Below, in pieces: positions 51,186 through 60,363 of a stretch of DNA of 64,000 nucleotides (within the stretch, counting starts at the first letter, position 1; each line of letters begins with the position of its first letter). Origin of the DNA: JAHJQQ01 sp963737555 (GTDB lineage: Bacteria; Pseudomonadota; Gammaproteobacteria; Thiohalobacterales; Thiohalobacteraceae); assembly GCA_963737555.1 (NCBI GenBank), contig CAVTTB010000003.1, positions 1 to 64,000 of the forward strand, in the 5' to 3' direction. The notes under the pieces were generated by a model that was given only the letters and a program-made list of their open reading frames with translations, searched no databases and was not told the DNA's origin. A program made the position numbers and the translations under genes.

Positions 51186-52249
51186 TTACGCACTCAGCGC
51201 GTTACATGAACACCCGTCATTGCGAGGAGCGAAGCGACGCGGCAATCTCCAAACAACACATGCCACTAGCCGGGAGATTGCCACGCTACGCTCTGCAATG
51301 ACGGGTTGCTGACTAACTCGCTCTATTCTTAAAAAATCCCGCGCCTGTTGCGCGTCCTGTTCGATCTGCGCCTTCAATTCGGGAAATGAATCGAAACGTT
51401 TCTCGGCGCGGATCTTGTGCACGAATTCGACCGCGACCTGACGACCGTAAATGTCACCGGCGAAATCGAACAGATGCACTTCCAATAGGGTGCGCGTGCC
51501 ATCGACGGTCGGGCGCGTGCCGACATTGGCCACGCCGTAATGTGGTTCTGTATCCAATCCATACAGCTCGACGGCGAACACGCCTTGCACCGGCGTGCTA
51601 TGGCGATGCAAAAATAAATTTGCCGTCGGAAAACCGATGGTGCGGCCGCGTTTATCGCCGTGCGCAACGCGTCCCAGCATGCGATAGCCGCGCCCCAGCA
51701 TCTGTTCGGCCGCGTGCAGATCACCGGCAGCGTAATGCCGCGCGAATGCGCGTGCTGCTCACCCGCTCCGCGTTCAGTTCAAAACTGTGCATATGCGCGA
51801 CCTGAAATCCCGCCCGCTCACCGGCGCGGGTCAGAAACTCGAAATTCCCGGCGCGATCCTTGCCGAAATGGAAATCGTCGCCGACCACCAGATAACGCAC
51901 GCCCAGACCGTCGATCAGCACTTGTTGCACGAATTGCTCGGCGCTTAAGCTCCGCCAGGGCGCGATTGAAGCGCAGACACAACACGCGGTCGACCGAATA
52001 ACGACGCAAGGCGACCAGCTTTTCGCGCAAGCGCGTCAGCCGCGGCGGGGCCTGCTCGGGTGCGAAATATTCCTGCGGCTGCGGCTCGAAAATAATCACC
52101 GTGGTCGGCAGATGCAGTGCGGCGGCCCGCTCCGCGAGTTGCCCAAGCACGGCCTGATGCCCCAGGTGCACCCCATCGAAGTTGCCGATGGTGGCCGCAC
52201 AACCGCGCAGGGCTGGAACCAGATTGTGCAGTCCACGAATGAGTTGCAT
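51186..52249 (-). CDS. ribF: Bifunctional riboflavin kinase/FAD synthetase RibF, frame broken
   Basis: The N-terminal nucleotidyl-transferase has CAATIGNFDGVHLGHQAVLG; the kinase domain has GRVAHGDKRGRTIGFPTANL and VANVGTRPTVDGTRTLLEVH, the usual RibF signatures. It makes FMN and FAD from riboflavin. Frameshifts near 51950 and 51740 split it. The last 35 or so codons, after about FLRIERVS, run through a palindromic repeat (51212-51306), which supplies the C-terminal residues and lies before the stop. It lies between murJ and ileS on the same strand, as in Pseudomonas. Confidence 0.9.
51212..51306. repeat. MITE-like palindromic repeat overlapping the ribF 3' end
   Basis: Perfect 12-base terminal inverted repeats ACCCGTCATTGC (51212-51223) and GCAATGACGGGT (51295-51306). 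The inner arms GAGCGAAGCGACGCGGCAAT and ATTGCCACGCTACGCTCT are also near-complementary, so the whole unit can fold into one hairpin with a loop near 51251-51270. This kind of repeat is widespread in proteobacterial genomes. It encodes the last residues of RibF here. Confidence 0.8.
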
Positions 52250-52305
52250 GCCGCTATGAATGCCTGTGCCGTAAAGGCGCGATTATAAAGCACCGACCGG
52301 GCTTG

Positions 52306-53900
52306 TCATTCCTTGGATTCAGGGATGGATGCCGGCATATCAGGTCGCTGCCACAGCTGATGCAGATTCTGACCGAGCAATTGCAGCACACCGAGATAAG
52401 CCACACCGGCCACAGCGATCCACATGCCCAAATGCAGCAGACGCTCGCTGCTGGCAGCGCCCGACCCAAAGCTCGAAGTCGCTGACGCCATAACCGAGCA
52501 ACCCGATCATCAACACACTGCCCGCCAGCACGCGCAACCACACCGGACGCCAGCCCGGTCGTGGCGCGTAGATCTCGGCCTGACGCAGGCGTCGATACAA
52601 CATCCAGGCATTCAACCAGGCCGAACAGGTGGTCGCCAGCGCCAGGCCGGCGTGCGGGCCGGCAATTTCCAGATACAGCATGGGCAGGACAAACAGCAGA
52701 TTCAGGCCCATGTTGGCGATCATGGCGATAATGCCGATGCGTACCGGCGTGGCCGTGTCCTGACGCGCATAGAACGCCGGCGCCAGCACTTTGATGAAAA
52801 TGAACGCTGGCAACCCCAGCGCCATCGCCATCAGACTCAACGCGGCCATCCGCGCGTCGTGCGCACCGAACTGATCGTACTGGAACAGCGCCACCATGAT
52901 CGGGCCAGCCAGCAGCAACAGACCCAGCGCCGCCGGAATACTCAGCAGCGCGACCCAACGTAGCGCGCGATCCAGGATATGCTGGAATTGCTGCGGATCG
53001 GCGTTGGCATGGCTGTGCGACAGACTCGGCAGTATCACCGTCGCCAGGGCAATACCGAATACGCCGAGCGGAAATTCCACCATACGGTCGGAGTAATACA
53101 ACCAACTGACACTGCCGGTGACGAGAAACGAGGCGATGATGGTATCGAGCAGCAAATTGATCTGCGCCACCGAAGAGCCGAGGATCGCCGGCCCCATCAG
53201 TTTGAGGATGCGTCGCACCCCCGCGTGGCGCCAGCCCCAACGCGGCCACGTCAGCAGCCCCATCCGCCACAGGCCGGGAAACATAATAAGCAACTGCGCC
53301 ACGCCGCCGATCGCCACCGCCCAGGCCAAGGCCATCACCGGCACATCGAAGAACGGTTTCGCCCACCAGGCCGCCGCGATAAACGAAATATTAAGCAATA
53401 CCGGGGCGAACGCCGGCAGGGCAAAACGGCCATACGTGTTGAAAATGCCACTGGCGAACGCCACCAGCGAAATGAACAGGATGTAGGAAAATGTCACCCG
53501 CAACATCTGCACGGTGAGGTCGAACTTCTGCGGCTCGTCGAGAAAGCCCGGCGCGAACACCGCCACCACCAATGGACTGGCGAGGATGCCGGCCAAGGCT
53601 GAGCAACAACAGAATCAATCCCAGCGTGCCGGCCACGCGGCTGATCAGATCACGGACTTCATCCTCGCCACGCTGGGCACGGTATTCGCCGACCACGGGC
53701 ACGAAGGCCAGGGAGAAGGCCCCTTCGGCAAACAGTCGGCGCAGAAAATTGGGGATCTTGAAGGCGACCAGGAAGGCATCCATGTCGCCGCCGGCGCCGA
53801 ACACCCGCGCCAGAATGACGTCCCGCACGAAGCCAAGAATCCGCGACAGCAGGGTCATCGCACTGACCACCGCGGTATTCCTGATCAACCCTTTACGCAT
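52306..53900 (-). CDS. murJ: Lipid II flippase MurJ, two frameshifts
   Basis: About 531 residues from ATG 53900 (MRKGLIRNTAVVSAMTLLSR). ILGFVRDVILARVFGAGGDM and FKIPNFLRRLFAEGAFSLAF are the hallmark N-terminal helices with conserved arginines. Many membrane segments follow, for 14 expected. Indels near 53600 and 52475 break the frame; the last part reads LLHLGMWIAVAGVAYLGVLQ and ends IPESKE. It flips lipid II across the inner membrane for peptidoglycan synthesis. Divergent from rpsT, same strand as ribF. Confidence 0.9.
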
Positions 53901-54008
53901 ACCCAAGCCCCGCCAACTGACGTTAGTTATTTGAAGTCCGGAGGATTTTACCTGGAAACCCCGGTGCAACCGAGCACCGGGAAAATCACTGAACAAGCCA
54001 GCTTGGCG

Positions 54009-54037
54009 TTGACAAGCGGCGCAAAAATCCGGATAGT
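54009..54037 (+). promoter_or_regulatory. Sigma-70 type promoter of rpsT
   Basis: TTGACA (54009-54014), a 17-base spacer and GATAGT (54032-54037), about 40 bases before the rpsT start and oriented toward it. A perfect -35 with a fair -10 fits a strong ribosomal-protein promoter. Confidence 0.6.
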
Positions 54038-54079
54038 ACGCCTCCTCTCAGGCCCATGCATTAACTAAGGAGTTATCCC

Positions 54080-54349
54080 TTGGCCAACACAGCTCAAGCG
54101 AAGAAACGCGTCCGTCAAGCGGAGAAGCATCGCGTCCTCAACGCCAGCCAACGCTCCGAATTGCGTACCGAAATCAAGAAGGCCGTCAAGGCGATTGCCG
54201 CCGGTGACGCCGACTCCGCCCGCGCCGTTTACACCGCTGCCGTACCGGTGATCGACAGCATGGCGCGCAAAGGTCATATCCACAAGAACAAGGCCGCTCG
54301 CCACAAGAGCCGCCTGAATGCACGTCTCAAGGCGATGGTTGCCGGCTAA
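54080..54349 (+). CDS. rpsT: 30S ribosomal protein S20, TTG start
   Basis: 89 residues, ANTAQAKKRVRQAEKHRVLN through KGHIHKNKAARHKSRLNARL, the S20 pattern of a primary 16S rRNA-binding protein. The start codon is TTG at 54080, behind AAGGAG. No ATG or GTG gives the conserved N-terminus. E. coli rpsT also uses UUG, tied to its autoregulation at translation, so the rare start seems conserved. It has its own promoter and terminator. Confidence 0.95.
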   Translation: MANTAQAKKRVRQAEKHRVLNASQRSELRTEIKKAVKAIAAGDADSARAVYTAAVPVIDSMARKGHIHKNKAARHKSRLNARLKAMVAG

Positions 54350-54372
54350 GCGAAGTCGACAGTTCAACGCAT

Positions 54373-54399
54373 AAAAAACCGGCCTCGAGCCGGTTTTTT
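54373..54399 (+). terminator. Rho-independent terminator of rpsT
   Basis: AAAAAACCGGC-CTCGA-GCCGGTTTTTT, a perfect 5-bp GC stem extended by A-T pairs and ending in six T, 23 bases after the rpsT stop. Confidence 0.9.
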
Positions 54400-54433
54400 G
54401 TTGGGCGGTTGTCTCGTAACGCACTGCCGGGGT

Positions 54434-54576
54434 GGGGACAGATCTTTAGCTCTGTCCCCGTTGTGGTTCCACTCAGCTAAGCGGAGCCACCAAACAACCC
54501 ACCGTCATGTTTCCTCAGCAGCTACGTTCATCCGCGTGGTCCGCACGGACGGGGACAGAGCTGAAGATCTGTCCCC
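54434..54576. repeat. Pair of inverted REP-like palindromes (REPIN-like)
   Basis: Two 26-base units at 54434-54459 and 54551-54576, each a hairpin with arms GGGGACAGA and TCTGTCCCC. The second unit is the reverse complement of the first except for one loop base. They lie 91 bases apart between the convergent ends of rpsT and proB. Two inverted palindromes around a spacer is the layout of REPINs. The spacer itself contains an imperfect GTGG/CCAC hairpin near 54463-54492. Confidence 0.7.
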
Positions 54577-54596
54577 GCAGAGGCGGTATATCGGGA

Positions 54597-55718
54597 TCAG
54601 ACCACGACGAGATTGTCGCGGTGAATCAATTCCAGGTCGTCCACGTAGCCCAAAATAGACTCGATACGATCGCTGGGATGACCGATGATGCGTTGCGCTT
54701 CTTCCGCGCTGTAGTTCACCAACCCACGCGCGACTTCGATGCCCTCCGGCGATTTGCAGATCACCAATTCGCCGCGATTGAATTCGCCTTCGACGGCCGT
54801 CACGCCCACCGGCAACAGACTGCGACCGGATTGGCGCAATACGTTCACCGCACCTTCGTCCAGGCGCAAACCACCGCGCGCGACCATGTGGCTGGCCAAC
54901 CATTGTTTGCGTGCCGCAATCGGGCCTTGTTGCGGCGTGAGCAGTGTACCGACACGCTCGCCCTCGCTGACGCGGCGCAGGATGTCCGGCTCGCGCCCTG
55001 AGACGATGATCGTGCTGGCACCGGAACGCGCCGCGCGTCGTGCCGCACGCACTTTGGTGATCATGCCGCCACGCCCCAGCAGACCACCACCGCCGGCCAC
55101 ACGTTCCAACTCCGGATCGTCGGCGGCGACTTCGTGCAATAGATTGGCTGCGGGGTTCTGGCGCGGATCGCAATCGTAGACGCCCTGCTGATCGGTGAGG
55201 ATCACCAACAGATCGGCCTCGACCAGATTGGCGACCAACGCAGCCAGGGTATCGTTGTCGCCGAACTTGATCTCTTCGGTGGCGACGGTGTCGTTCTCGT
55301 TGACGACCGGGATGACATTGAGTTTGAGCAGGGTACGCAGGGTGCTGCGCGCGTTGAGGTAACGGCGGCGATCGGCGAGATCTTCGTGGGTCAGCAACAC
55401 CTGGGCGGTGTGCATACCGTGGGTGAGGAAACGCGATTCGTAGGCCTGCACCAGACCCATCTGACCGACGGCCGCGGCCGCCTGGAGTTCATGCAATGCA
55501 TTCGGGCGCGTCTTCCAGCCCAATCGACACATACCTTCTGCGACCGCGCCGGACGACACCAACACCAATTCGCGACCCGACGCTTTCAGGCCGGCCATTT
55601 GCTCGACCCAGGCGGCGATGGCGGTGAAGTCCAGTCCGCGCCCGTCGTTGGTCAGTAACGCGCTACCGATCTTGATGACCCAGCGCCGGCTTTTTCCAAG
55701 CTTCTCACGTGTGCTCAT
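54597..55718 (-). CDS. proB: Glutamate 5-kinase with PUA domain
   Basis: 373 residues, unbroken. The kinase domain has WVIKIGSALLTNDGRGLD, LVLVSSGAVAEGMCRLGWK, VIPVVNENDTVATEEIKFGD and GTGGMxTK-like GRGGMITKVRAARRAA. A C-terminal PUA domain follows (about residues 275-365). It carries out the first step of proline synthesis, phosphorylating glutamate. The gene sits 11 bases after obgE on the same strand, an order shared with Pseudomonas. Confidence 0.95.
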   Translation of the reverse strand: MSTREKLGKSRRWVIKIGSALLTNDGRGLDFTAIAAWVEQMAGLKASGRELVLVSSGAVAEGMCRLGWKTRPNALHELQAAAAVGQMGLVQAYESRFLTHGMHTAQVLLTHEDLADRRRYLNARSTLRTLLKLNVIPVVNENDTVATEEIKFGDNDTLAALVANLVEADLLVILTDQQGVYDCDPRQNPAANLLHEVAADDPELERVAGGGGLLGRGGMITKVRAARRAARSGASTIIVSGREPDILRRVSEGERVGTLLTPQQGPIAARKQWLASHMVARGGLRLDEGAVNVLRQSGRSLLPVGVTAVEGEFNRGELVICKSPEGIEVARGLVNYSAEEAQRIIGHPSDRIESILGYVDDLELIHRDNLVVV

Positions 55719-55729
55719 AGGGCCTTACG

Positions 55730-56806
55730 TTAATCTGTGCGGGGTGTGTCTGTCACCGGTTCATTATCGTCAGGGTGTGCCAGCGCAGATTCTGCGGCCT
55801 GCGCTTCCAGGTAGTCCATGATCTTGTAGGTCAGTTCCTGCGTACCGATACCACTCAACGCACTGATATGGAACACCGGCCCCTGCCAGTCCAAGCCCTC
55901 GACGATCTCACGGCAGCGCGCGTCGCGCTCGTCTTCCGGCAGCTGGTCGATTTTGTTCAGCACCAACCAACGCTGCTTGGCAACCAACTCGTCACTGTAT
56001 TTGGCCAACTCCGCAATGATCTTGCGCGCGTCGTCGATAGGATCGCCGCTGCCACCGTAGGGCGAGACATCCACCAGATGCAGCAACAGGCGCGTGCGAC
56101 CCAGATGCTTGAGAAATTGAATGCCCAGCCCGGCGCCTTCCGCGGCACCTTCGATCAACCCGGGTATATCCGCCATGACGAAAGAGCGCAGCGCACCGAC
56201 GCGCACCACGCCGAGATTGGGATACAAGGTCGTGAAGGGATAATCGGCGACCTTGGGGCGTGCCGCGGAAACAGTGCGGATCAAGGTGGACTTGCCGGCG
56301 TTGGGCATGCCGAGCAGACCGACATCGGCCAGCAGTTTCAACTCCAGGCGCAACTCACGCTGTTCGCCGGGCGTGCCGGGCGTGGATTGGCGCGGCGCAC
56401 GGTTGGTGGAACTTTTGAAACGCGCATTGCCGATACCGTGCCAGCCACCCTGCGCGATGCGCACCTGCTGGCCAGCGCTGACCATGTCCGCGATGAGCTC
56501 GTCGGTTTCATTGTCGTAGACCAGCGTTCCGACCGGTACGCGCACGATCAGATCGTCGCCTTTGGCGCCGGTACAGTTGCTGCCACCCCCGTTCTCACCG
56601 CGTTGGGCCTGATAGCGGCGCTCGAAACGAAAATCGACCAGCGTGTTGATGCCTTCGTCGGCGATCAAAAACACACTGCCGCCGTCACCGCCGTCGCCCC
56701 CATCGGGACCGCCGAAGGGAATGAATTTCTCGCGGCGAAAACCCACGCAGCCATTGCCACCGTCACCGGCAACGACTTGAATAACGGCTTCGTCAACGAA
56801 TTTCAT
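55730..56806 (-). CDS. obgE: Obg-family GTPase ObgE/CgtA
   Basis: 358 residues, unbroken. The N-terminal Obg fold is glycine-rich (GDGGNGCVGFRREKFIPFGG, GGDGGDGGSVFLIADEGINT). The G domain has GMPNAGKSTLIRTVSAARPK (G1), DIPGLIEGAAEGAGLG (G3) and LNKIDQLP (G4). It is an essential GTPase in 50S ribosome maturation and stress response. It follows rplU and rpmA after a terminator-like hairpin. Confidence 0.95.
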   Translation of the reverse strand: MKFVDEAVIQVVAGDGGNGCVGFRREKFIPFGGPDGGDGGDGGSVFLIADEGINTLVDFRFERRYQAQRGENGGGSNCTGAKGDDLIVRVPVGTLVYDNETDELIADMVSAGQQVRIAQGGWHGIGNARFKSSTNRAPRQSTPGTPGEQRELRLELKLLADVGLLGMPNAGKSTLIRTVSAARPKVADYPFTTLYPNLGVVRVGALRSFVMADIPGLIEGAAEGAGLGIQFLKHLGRTRLLLHLVDVSPYGGSGDPIDDARKIIAELAKYSDELVAKQRWLVLNKIDQLPEDERDARCREIVEGLDWQGPVFHISALSGIGTQELTYKIMDYLEAQAAESALAHPDDNEPVTDTPRTD

Positions 56807-56837
56807 AAAGGTATGCCAACTACAGAACCAGCTTCAG

Positions 56838-56869
56838 AAAATAAAAGGCCCCGTACCGGACGGGGCCTT
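56838..56869 (-). terminator. Hairpin terminator or attenuator after rpmA
   Basis: On the minus strand AAGGCCCCGT-CCGGT-ACGGGGCCTT is followed by TTATTTT. The 10-bp stem lies between the rpmA stop and the obgE start, so it may end the L21-L27 transcript and let only part of it continue into obgE. Confidence 0.75.
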
Positions 56870-56892
56870 GAAGTCATGACTGCAGCAGCGCC

Positions 56893-57153
56893 CTACTCGG
56901 CAGCCACGACATCCACGAACTTACGGTTGTTCGGACCGCGGGTCACGAAACACACTTTACCGTCCGCCGTGGCGAACAAGGTGTGGTCCTTACCGAGACC
57001 GACATTCACGCCGGGGTGGAAGTGGGTGCCGCGCTGACGCACGATGATGTTGCCGGAGATGACCTGCTGACCGCCGTAGCGCTTCACGCCAAGTCGTTTT
57101 GATTCTGAATCGCGGCCGTTACGAGTACTGCCGCCTGCCTTTTTATGTGCCAT
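56893..57153 (-). CDS. rpmA: 50S ribosomal protein L27
   Basis: 86 residues. MAHKKAGGSTRNGRDSESKR and FHPGVNVGLGKDHTLFATAD are typical of L27, whose N-terminal tail reaches the peptidyl-transferase centre. It lacks the cleavable N-terminal extension seen in Firmicutes. It is 28 bases after rplU and on the same strand. Confidence 0.95.
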   Translation of the reverse strand: MAHKKAGGSTRNGRDSESKRLGVKRYGGQQVISGNIIVRQRGTHFHPGVNVGLGKDHTLFATADGKVCFVTRGPNNRKFVDVVAAE

Positions 57154-57181
57154 TGCTTAAGCCCTGCCTCTGTCTAATGCT

Positions 57182-57493
57182 TTACGCGGAAACGCCGGTG
57201 ATCTGCACTTCGGTATAATACTGACGATGTCCCTGACGCTTCATGTGATGCTTACGGCGGCGGAACTTGATGATGTGCACCTTCTTGTGACGGCCATGCG
57301 ACACGATGGTCGCGCTGACTTTGCCACCGTCCAGATACGGCGTGCCCAGCTTGACGGCATCGCCATCGGCAACCATCAGGACGCGGTCGAATTCCACCGT
57401 GGCGCCCTCAGCCACTTCCAGCTTTTCGATCTTGAGGGTCTCGCCGGGGGTGACCCGGTACTGCTTACCGCCGGTGATAATCACTGCGTACAT
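57182..57493 (-). CDS. rplU: 50S ribosomal protein L21
   Basis: 103 residues from MYAVIITGGKQYRVTPGETL (57493), preceded by GGAGA. KVHIIKFRRRKHHMKRQGHR is the conserved 23S rRNA-binding loop. An ATG five codons upstream would add MENFA, which is not seen in the family. It is the first gene of rplU-rpmA-obgE-proB. Confidence 0.95.
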   Translation of the reverse strand: MYAVIITGGKQYRVTPGETLKIEKLEVAEGATVEFDRVLMVADGDAVKLGTPYLDGGKVSATIVSHGRHKKVHIIKFRRRKHHMKRQGHRQYYTEVQITGVSA

Positions 57494-57561
57494 CGCGAAG
57501 TTCTCCAAAAACCTGTTTCTTTAAGCCAAGCGCGACGCGCCACAGCATTGAAAGGGCGCCA

Positions 57562-57590
57562 ATTCTATAGGCCACATAGCCACAGGTCAA
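57562..57590 (-). promoter_or_regulatory. Sigma-70 type promoter of rplU
   Basis: On the minus strand, TTGACC (57590-57585), a 17-base spacer and TAGAAT (57567-57562), about 70 bases before the rplU start. Confidence 0.55.
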
Positions 57591-57750
57591 ACCTGATTTG
57601 CTTGGTCTGCGGACGGACCTGAGGTTACACTAGGCAGCCCGACACCCTGGTATCGGGACCCGCCTGGAGTGGCCTGGTGGTCGCCCGGTCCGAAACGGTC
57701 AGGACTCTCCCAACCGAATGCACGAACCACTTCGAAAAGACAGTCAGTTC

Positions 57751-58720
57751 ATGAGCTTGGATCAGGTACGCGACCTGACCGCCGAGGCTATGCAGGCGGT
57801 CGACCAACTCATCCACGAACGTTTGCAGCTCCGACGTTCTGCTGATCAATCAGCTCGGCCAGTATATCGTCAACAGCGGCGGCAAGCGTCTGCGCCCGTT
57901 GCTGGTGCTGCTGGCCGCGAATGCCTGCGGTTATAGCGGTCGCTACCACCTCAACCTGGCCGCGATCGTGGAATTCATTCACACCGCCACCCTGTTGCAC
58001 GACGATGTCGTGGATGCCTCGGAGCTGCGCCGCGGCCGCGAGACCGCCAACGCATTGTGGGGCAATGAGGCCAGCGTGCTGGTCGGCGATTTTCTCTATT
58101 CGCGCGCCTTCGAGATGATGGTCGAGGTCGGCAATATGCGCATCATGGAAATCATGGCGCAGACCACCAACACCATCGCCGAAGGCGAGGTGATGCAGTT
58201 GCTCAACTGCCACGATCCGGACACCAGTGAACTGCAATACATGGAAGTGATCCGCTGCAAGACCGCCAAGTTGTTCGAGGCCGCCGCGCGCATCGGCGCG
58301 GTATTGGGCGGACAGCCGCCTGCAATCGAGGAAGCGATCGCCGCCTACGGCATGCATCTGGGCACCGCCTTCCAGCTCATCGACGATGTGCTCGACTACA
58401 GCGCCGATGCCACGGAAATCGGCAAGAACATCGGCGACGACCTGGCCGAGGGCAAACCCACCTTGCCGCTGATTTACGTCTTGCGCAAAGGCACGCCGGA
58501 ACAAGTGGCGGTGGTGCGCGAGGCCATCGAACACGGCGGTCGCGACGACATCGAAGCCGTCCAAAAGGCCATTGAATCGATAGGGGGCATCGCGTACACT
58601 GCGCAATCCGCGCGGTCGGCAGCCGAGCAAGCCATGCAGTCTCTGCAAAGTTTGCCGGCATCTCCCTACAAGGATGCCTTATACGCACTCGCGGAATTTT
58701 CAGTCAGTAGGACCTACTGA
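57751..58720 (+). CDS. ispB: Octaprenyl/polyprenyl diphosphate synthase IspB, one frameshift
   Basis: About 322 residues. The first Asp-rich motif is in TATLLHDDVVDASELRRGRE, the second in TAFQLIDDVLDYSADATEIG. VNSGGKRLRPLLVLLAANAC is the substrate-binding segment. An extra C at 57831-57832 breaks the frame after RLQL; its removal continues into DVLLINQLGQYI. ATG 57751 matches the family start; ATG 57718 is possible. It makes the quinone side chain. Divergent from rplU, as in many gammaproteobacteria. Confidence 0.9.
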
Positions 58721-58723
58721 TCT

Positions 58724-58800
58724 CGGGGTGTAGCTCAGCCTGGTAGAGCACTGCGTTCGGGACGCAGGGGCCGGAGGTTCGAATCCTCTCTCCCCGACCA
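58724..58800 (+). tRNA. tRNA-Pro (anticodon CGG)
   Basis: 77 bases with encoded CCA. The acceptor CGGGGTG pairs with CTCCCCG with one T-T mismatch. Anticodon stem CTGCG/CGCAG holds loop TTCGGGA, giving CGG, which reads CCG. T-arm GGAGG-TTCGAAT-CCTCT. It follows the ispB stop by only a few bases. Confidence 0.95.
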
Positions 58801-59016
58801 ATTTCAATCAGCGGCTATCCCGTCATGCCGCTGCGTTACAGTAAAACTGCTCCAGTCGATCGCGTTATCCATTCTACGTTCAGCCCGCATACACACCCGC
58901 AATGTGTTCGTTTAGTCCCCACTGAGATCAATGCATTATTCAGTTCCGCACAAACCGAATATCTCTACCGCAGACGAGCACGTCTCGAGTCCGCTGTTTA
59001 CTCACATAAACTGAAC

Positions 59017-59042
59017 AACAAAAAGGGATGCTTACGCATCCC
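59017..59042 (-). terminator. Rho-independent terminator of amtB
   Basis: On the minus strand, GGGATGC-GTAA-GCATCCC is followed by TTTTTGTTG. It lies about 30 bases beyond the amtB stop. The 58801-59016 stretch before it, after tRNA-Pro, holds no gene I can support. Confidence 0.8.
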
Positions 59043-59072
59043 TTTCTCGACCACTGTTCACTCCGTCGATGA

Positions 59073-60269
59073 TCAGCGATCGTATTCCGGAGTCGCCTTG
59101 ATGCGATGGATACTGAGGTCGGCGCCCTGGTATTCCTCTTCCTGACTCAGGCGCAGACCCATCACCGCTTTGAGCGCACCATAAATTATAAAACCACCGA
59201 CCAGCGCGATGGTCACACCCAGTAAAGTACCGACCACCTGCGCACCGAAACTCACACCGCCCAGACCACCCCAGAACTGGCTACCGAAAATGCCGGCGGC
59301 GATGCCGCCCCAGGCGCCGCACAGGCCATGCAATGGCCACACACCGAGCACATCATCGATCTTCCAGCGATTCTGTGTCAGCGTGAACAGCCAGACGAAC
59401 ATCGCACCGGCCACGCCACCGGTCAATAAAGCACCGAGTGGATGCATCACATCCGATCCCGCGCAGACGGCGACCAGACCGGCCAACGGACCGTTATGCA
59501 CGAAACCTGGATCGTTACGGCCGGCGATCAGCGCGGCCAAAATGCCACCGACCATCGCCATCAATGAATTTACCGCCACGAGACCGCTGATGGCATCGAC
59601 GGTCTGCGCCGACATCACGTTAAAGCCAAACCAACCGACGGTGAGAATCCACGCGCCCAAGGCCAGGAACGGGATATTGGAAGGCGGATGCGCATACACC
59701 GCACCGTCTTTACCGTAACGACCATGGCGCGAACCCAGCAGCAGCACCGCGGTAAGCGCTACCCAACCGCCCATCGCATGCACCACCACTGAGCCGGCAA
59801 AATCGTGGAAGCGCGCGCCGAACTGCGCCTCGATCCAATCCTGCACGCCCCACTGCCCATTCCAGCTGATGCCTTCGAAAAAGGGGTAGACCAGCGCAAC
59901 CAAAAAAAAGGTCGCGATCAATTGCGGATAAAACCGTGCGCGTTCCGCGATGCCACCGGAGACAATCGCGGGAATCGCCGCCGCGAAGGTCATCAGGAAG
60001 AAAAACTTGACCAGGTCATAACCGTTCCTTTCTGTGAGCGACTCGGCACCGCGCAGAAAATCCACGCCATAGGCGATGCCATAGCCGATAAAGAAGTAGG
60101 CCATCGTCGAGACCGCAAAATCGCAGATGATCTTGACCAGGGCATTGACCTGATTCTTCTCCCGCACGGTGCCGAGTTCCAGAAAGGCAAAGCCGGCGTG
60201 CATCGCCAGCACCATGATGGCGCCCAGCAGAATGAAGAGAACGTCAGTTCCCGCTTGTAATGATTCCAT
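59073..60269 (-). CDS. amtB: Ammonium transporter AmtB
   Basis: 398 residues, unbroken, with about 11 membrane segments. The conserved aspartate is in FHDFAGSVVVHAMGG and the first pore histidine in VVVHAMGG; the second histidine is in VWPLHGLCGAWGG. The protein starts directly with a membrane segment, without the signal peptide of E. coli AmtB. It lets NH3/NH4+ enter the cell. The usual partner glnK is not adjacent; the P-II-like genes at the left edge are too far away and in a mobile element. Confidence 0.9.
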   Translation of the reverse strand: MESLQAGTDVLFILLGAIMVLAMHAGFAFLELGTVREKNQVNALVKIICDFAVSTMAYFFIGYGIAYGVDFLRGAESLTERNGYDLVKFFFLMTFAAAIPAIVSGGIAERARFYPQLIATFFLVALVYPFFEGISWNGQWGVQDWIEAQFGARFHDFAGSVVVHAMGGWVALTAVLLLGSRHGRYGKDGAVYAHPPSNIPFLALGAWILTVGWFGFNVMSAQTVDAISGLVAVNSLMAMVGGILAALIAGRNDPGFVHNGPLAGLVAVCAGSDVMHPLGALLTGGVAGAMFVWLFTLTQNRWKIDDVLGVWPLHGLCGAWGGIAAGIFGSQFWGGLGGVSFGAQVVGTLLGVTIALVGGFIIYGALKAVMGLRLSQEEEYQGADLSIHRIKATPEYDR

Positions 60270-60363
60270 AGCAATCCCTCGTTAGGTGATGGCGTGCGCA
60301 AACCCGGCGCAGTGTAAGCAGAAATACCTCACCGATCTACAGCCCGGCCTACAATCAGGACCG

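Noticed and set aside
52254..53366. 370-codon minus-strand open frame inside murJ
   Set aside because: Out of frame with the conserved MurJ helices; lacks any family pattern.
55775..57037. 420-codon plus-strand open frame
   Set aside because: Antisense to obgE and rpmA, which are unmistakable.
58825..59145. 106-codon plus-strand open frame after tRNA-Pro
   Set aside because: Crosses the amtB terminator and the end of amtB; no ribosome site or domain.
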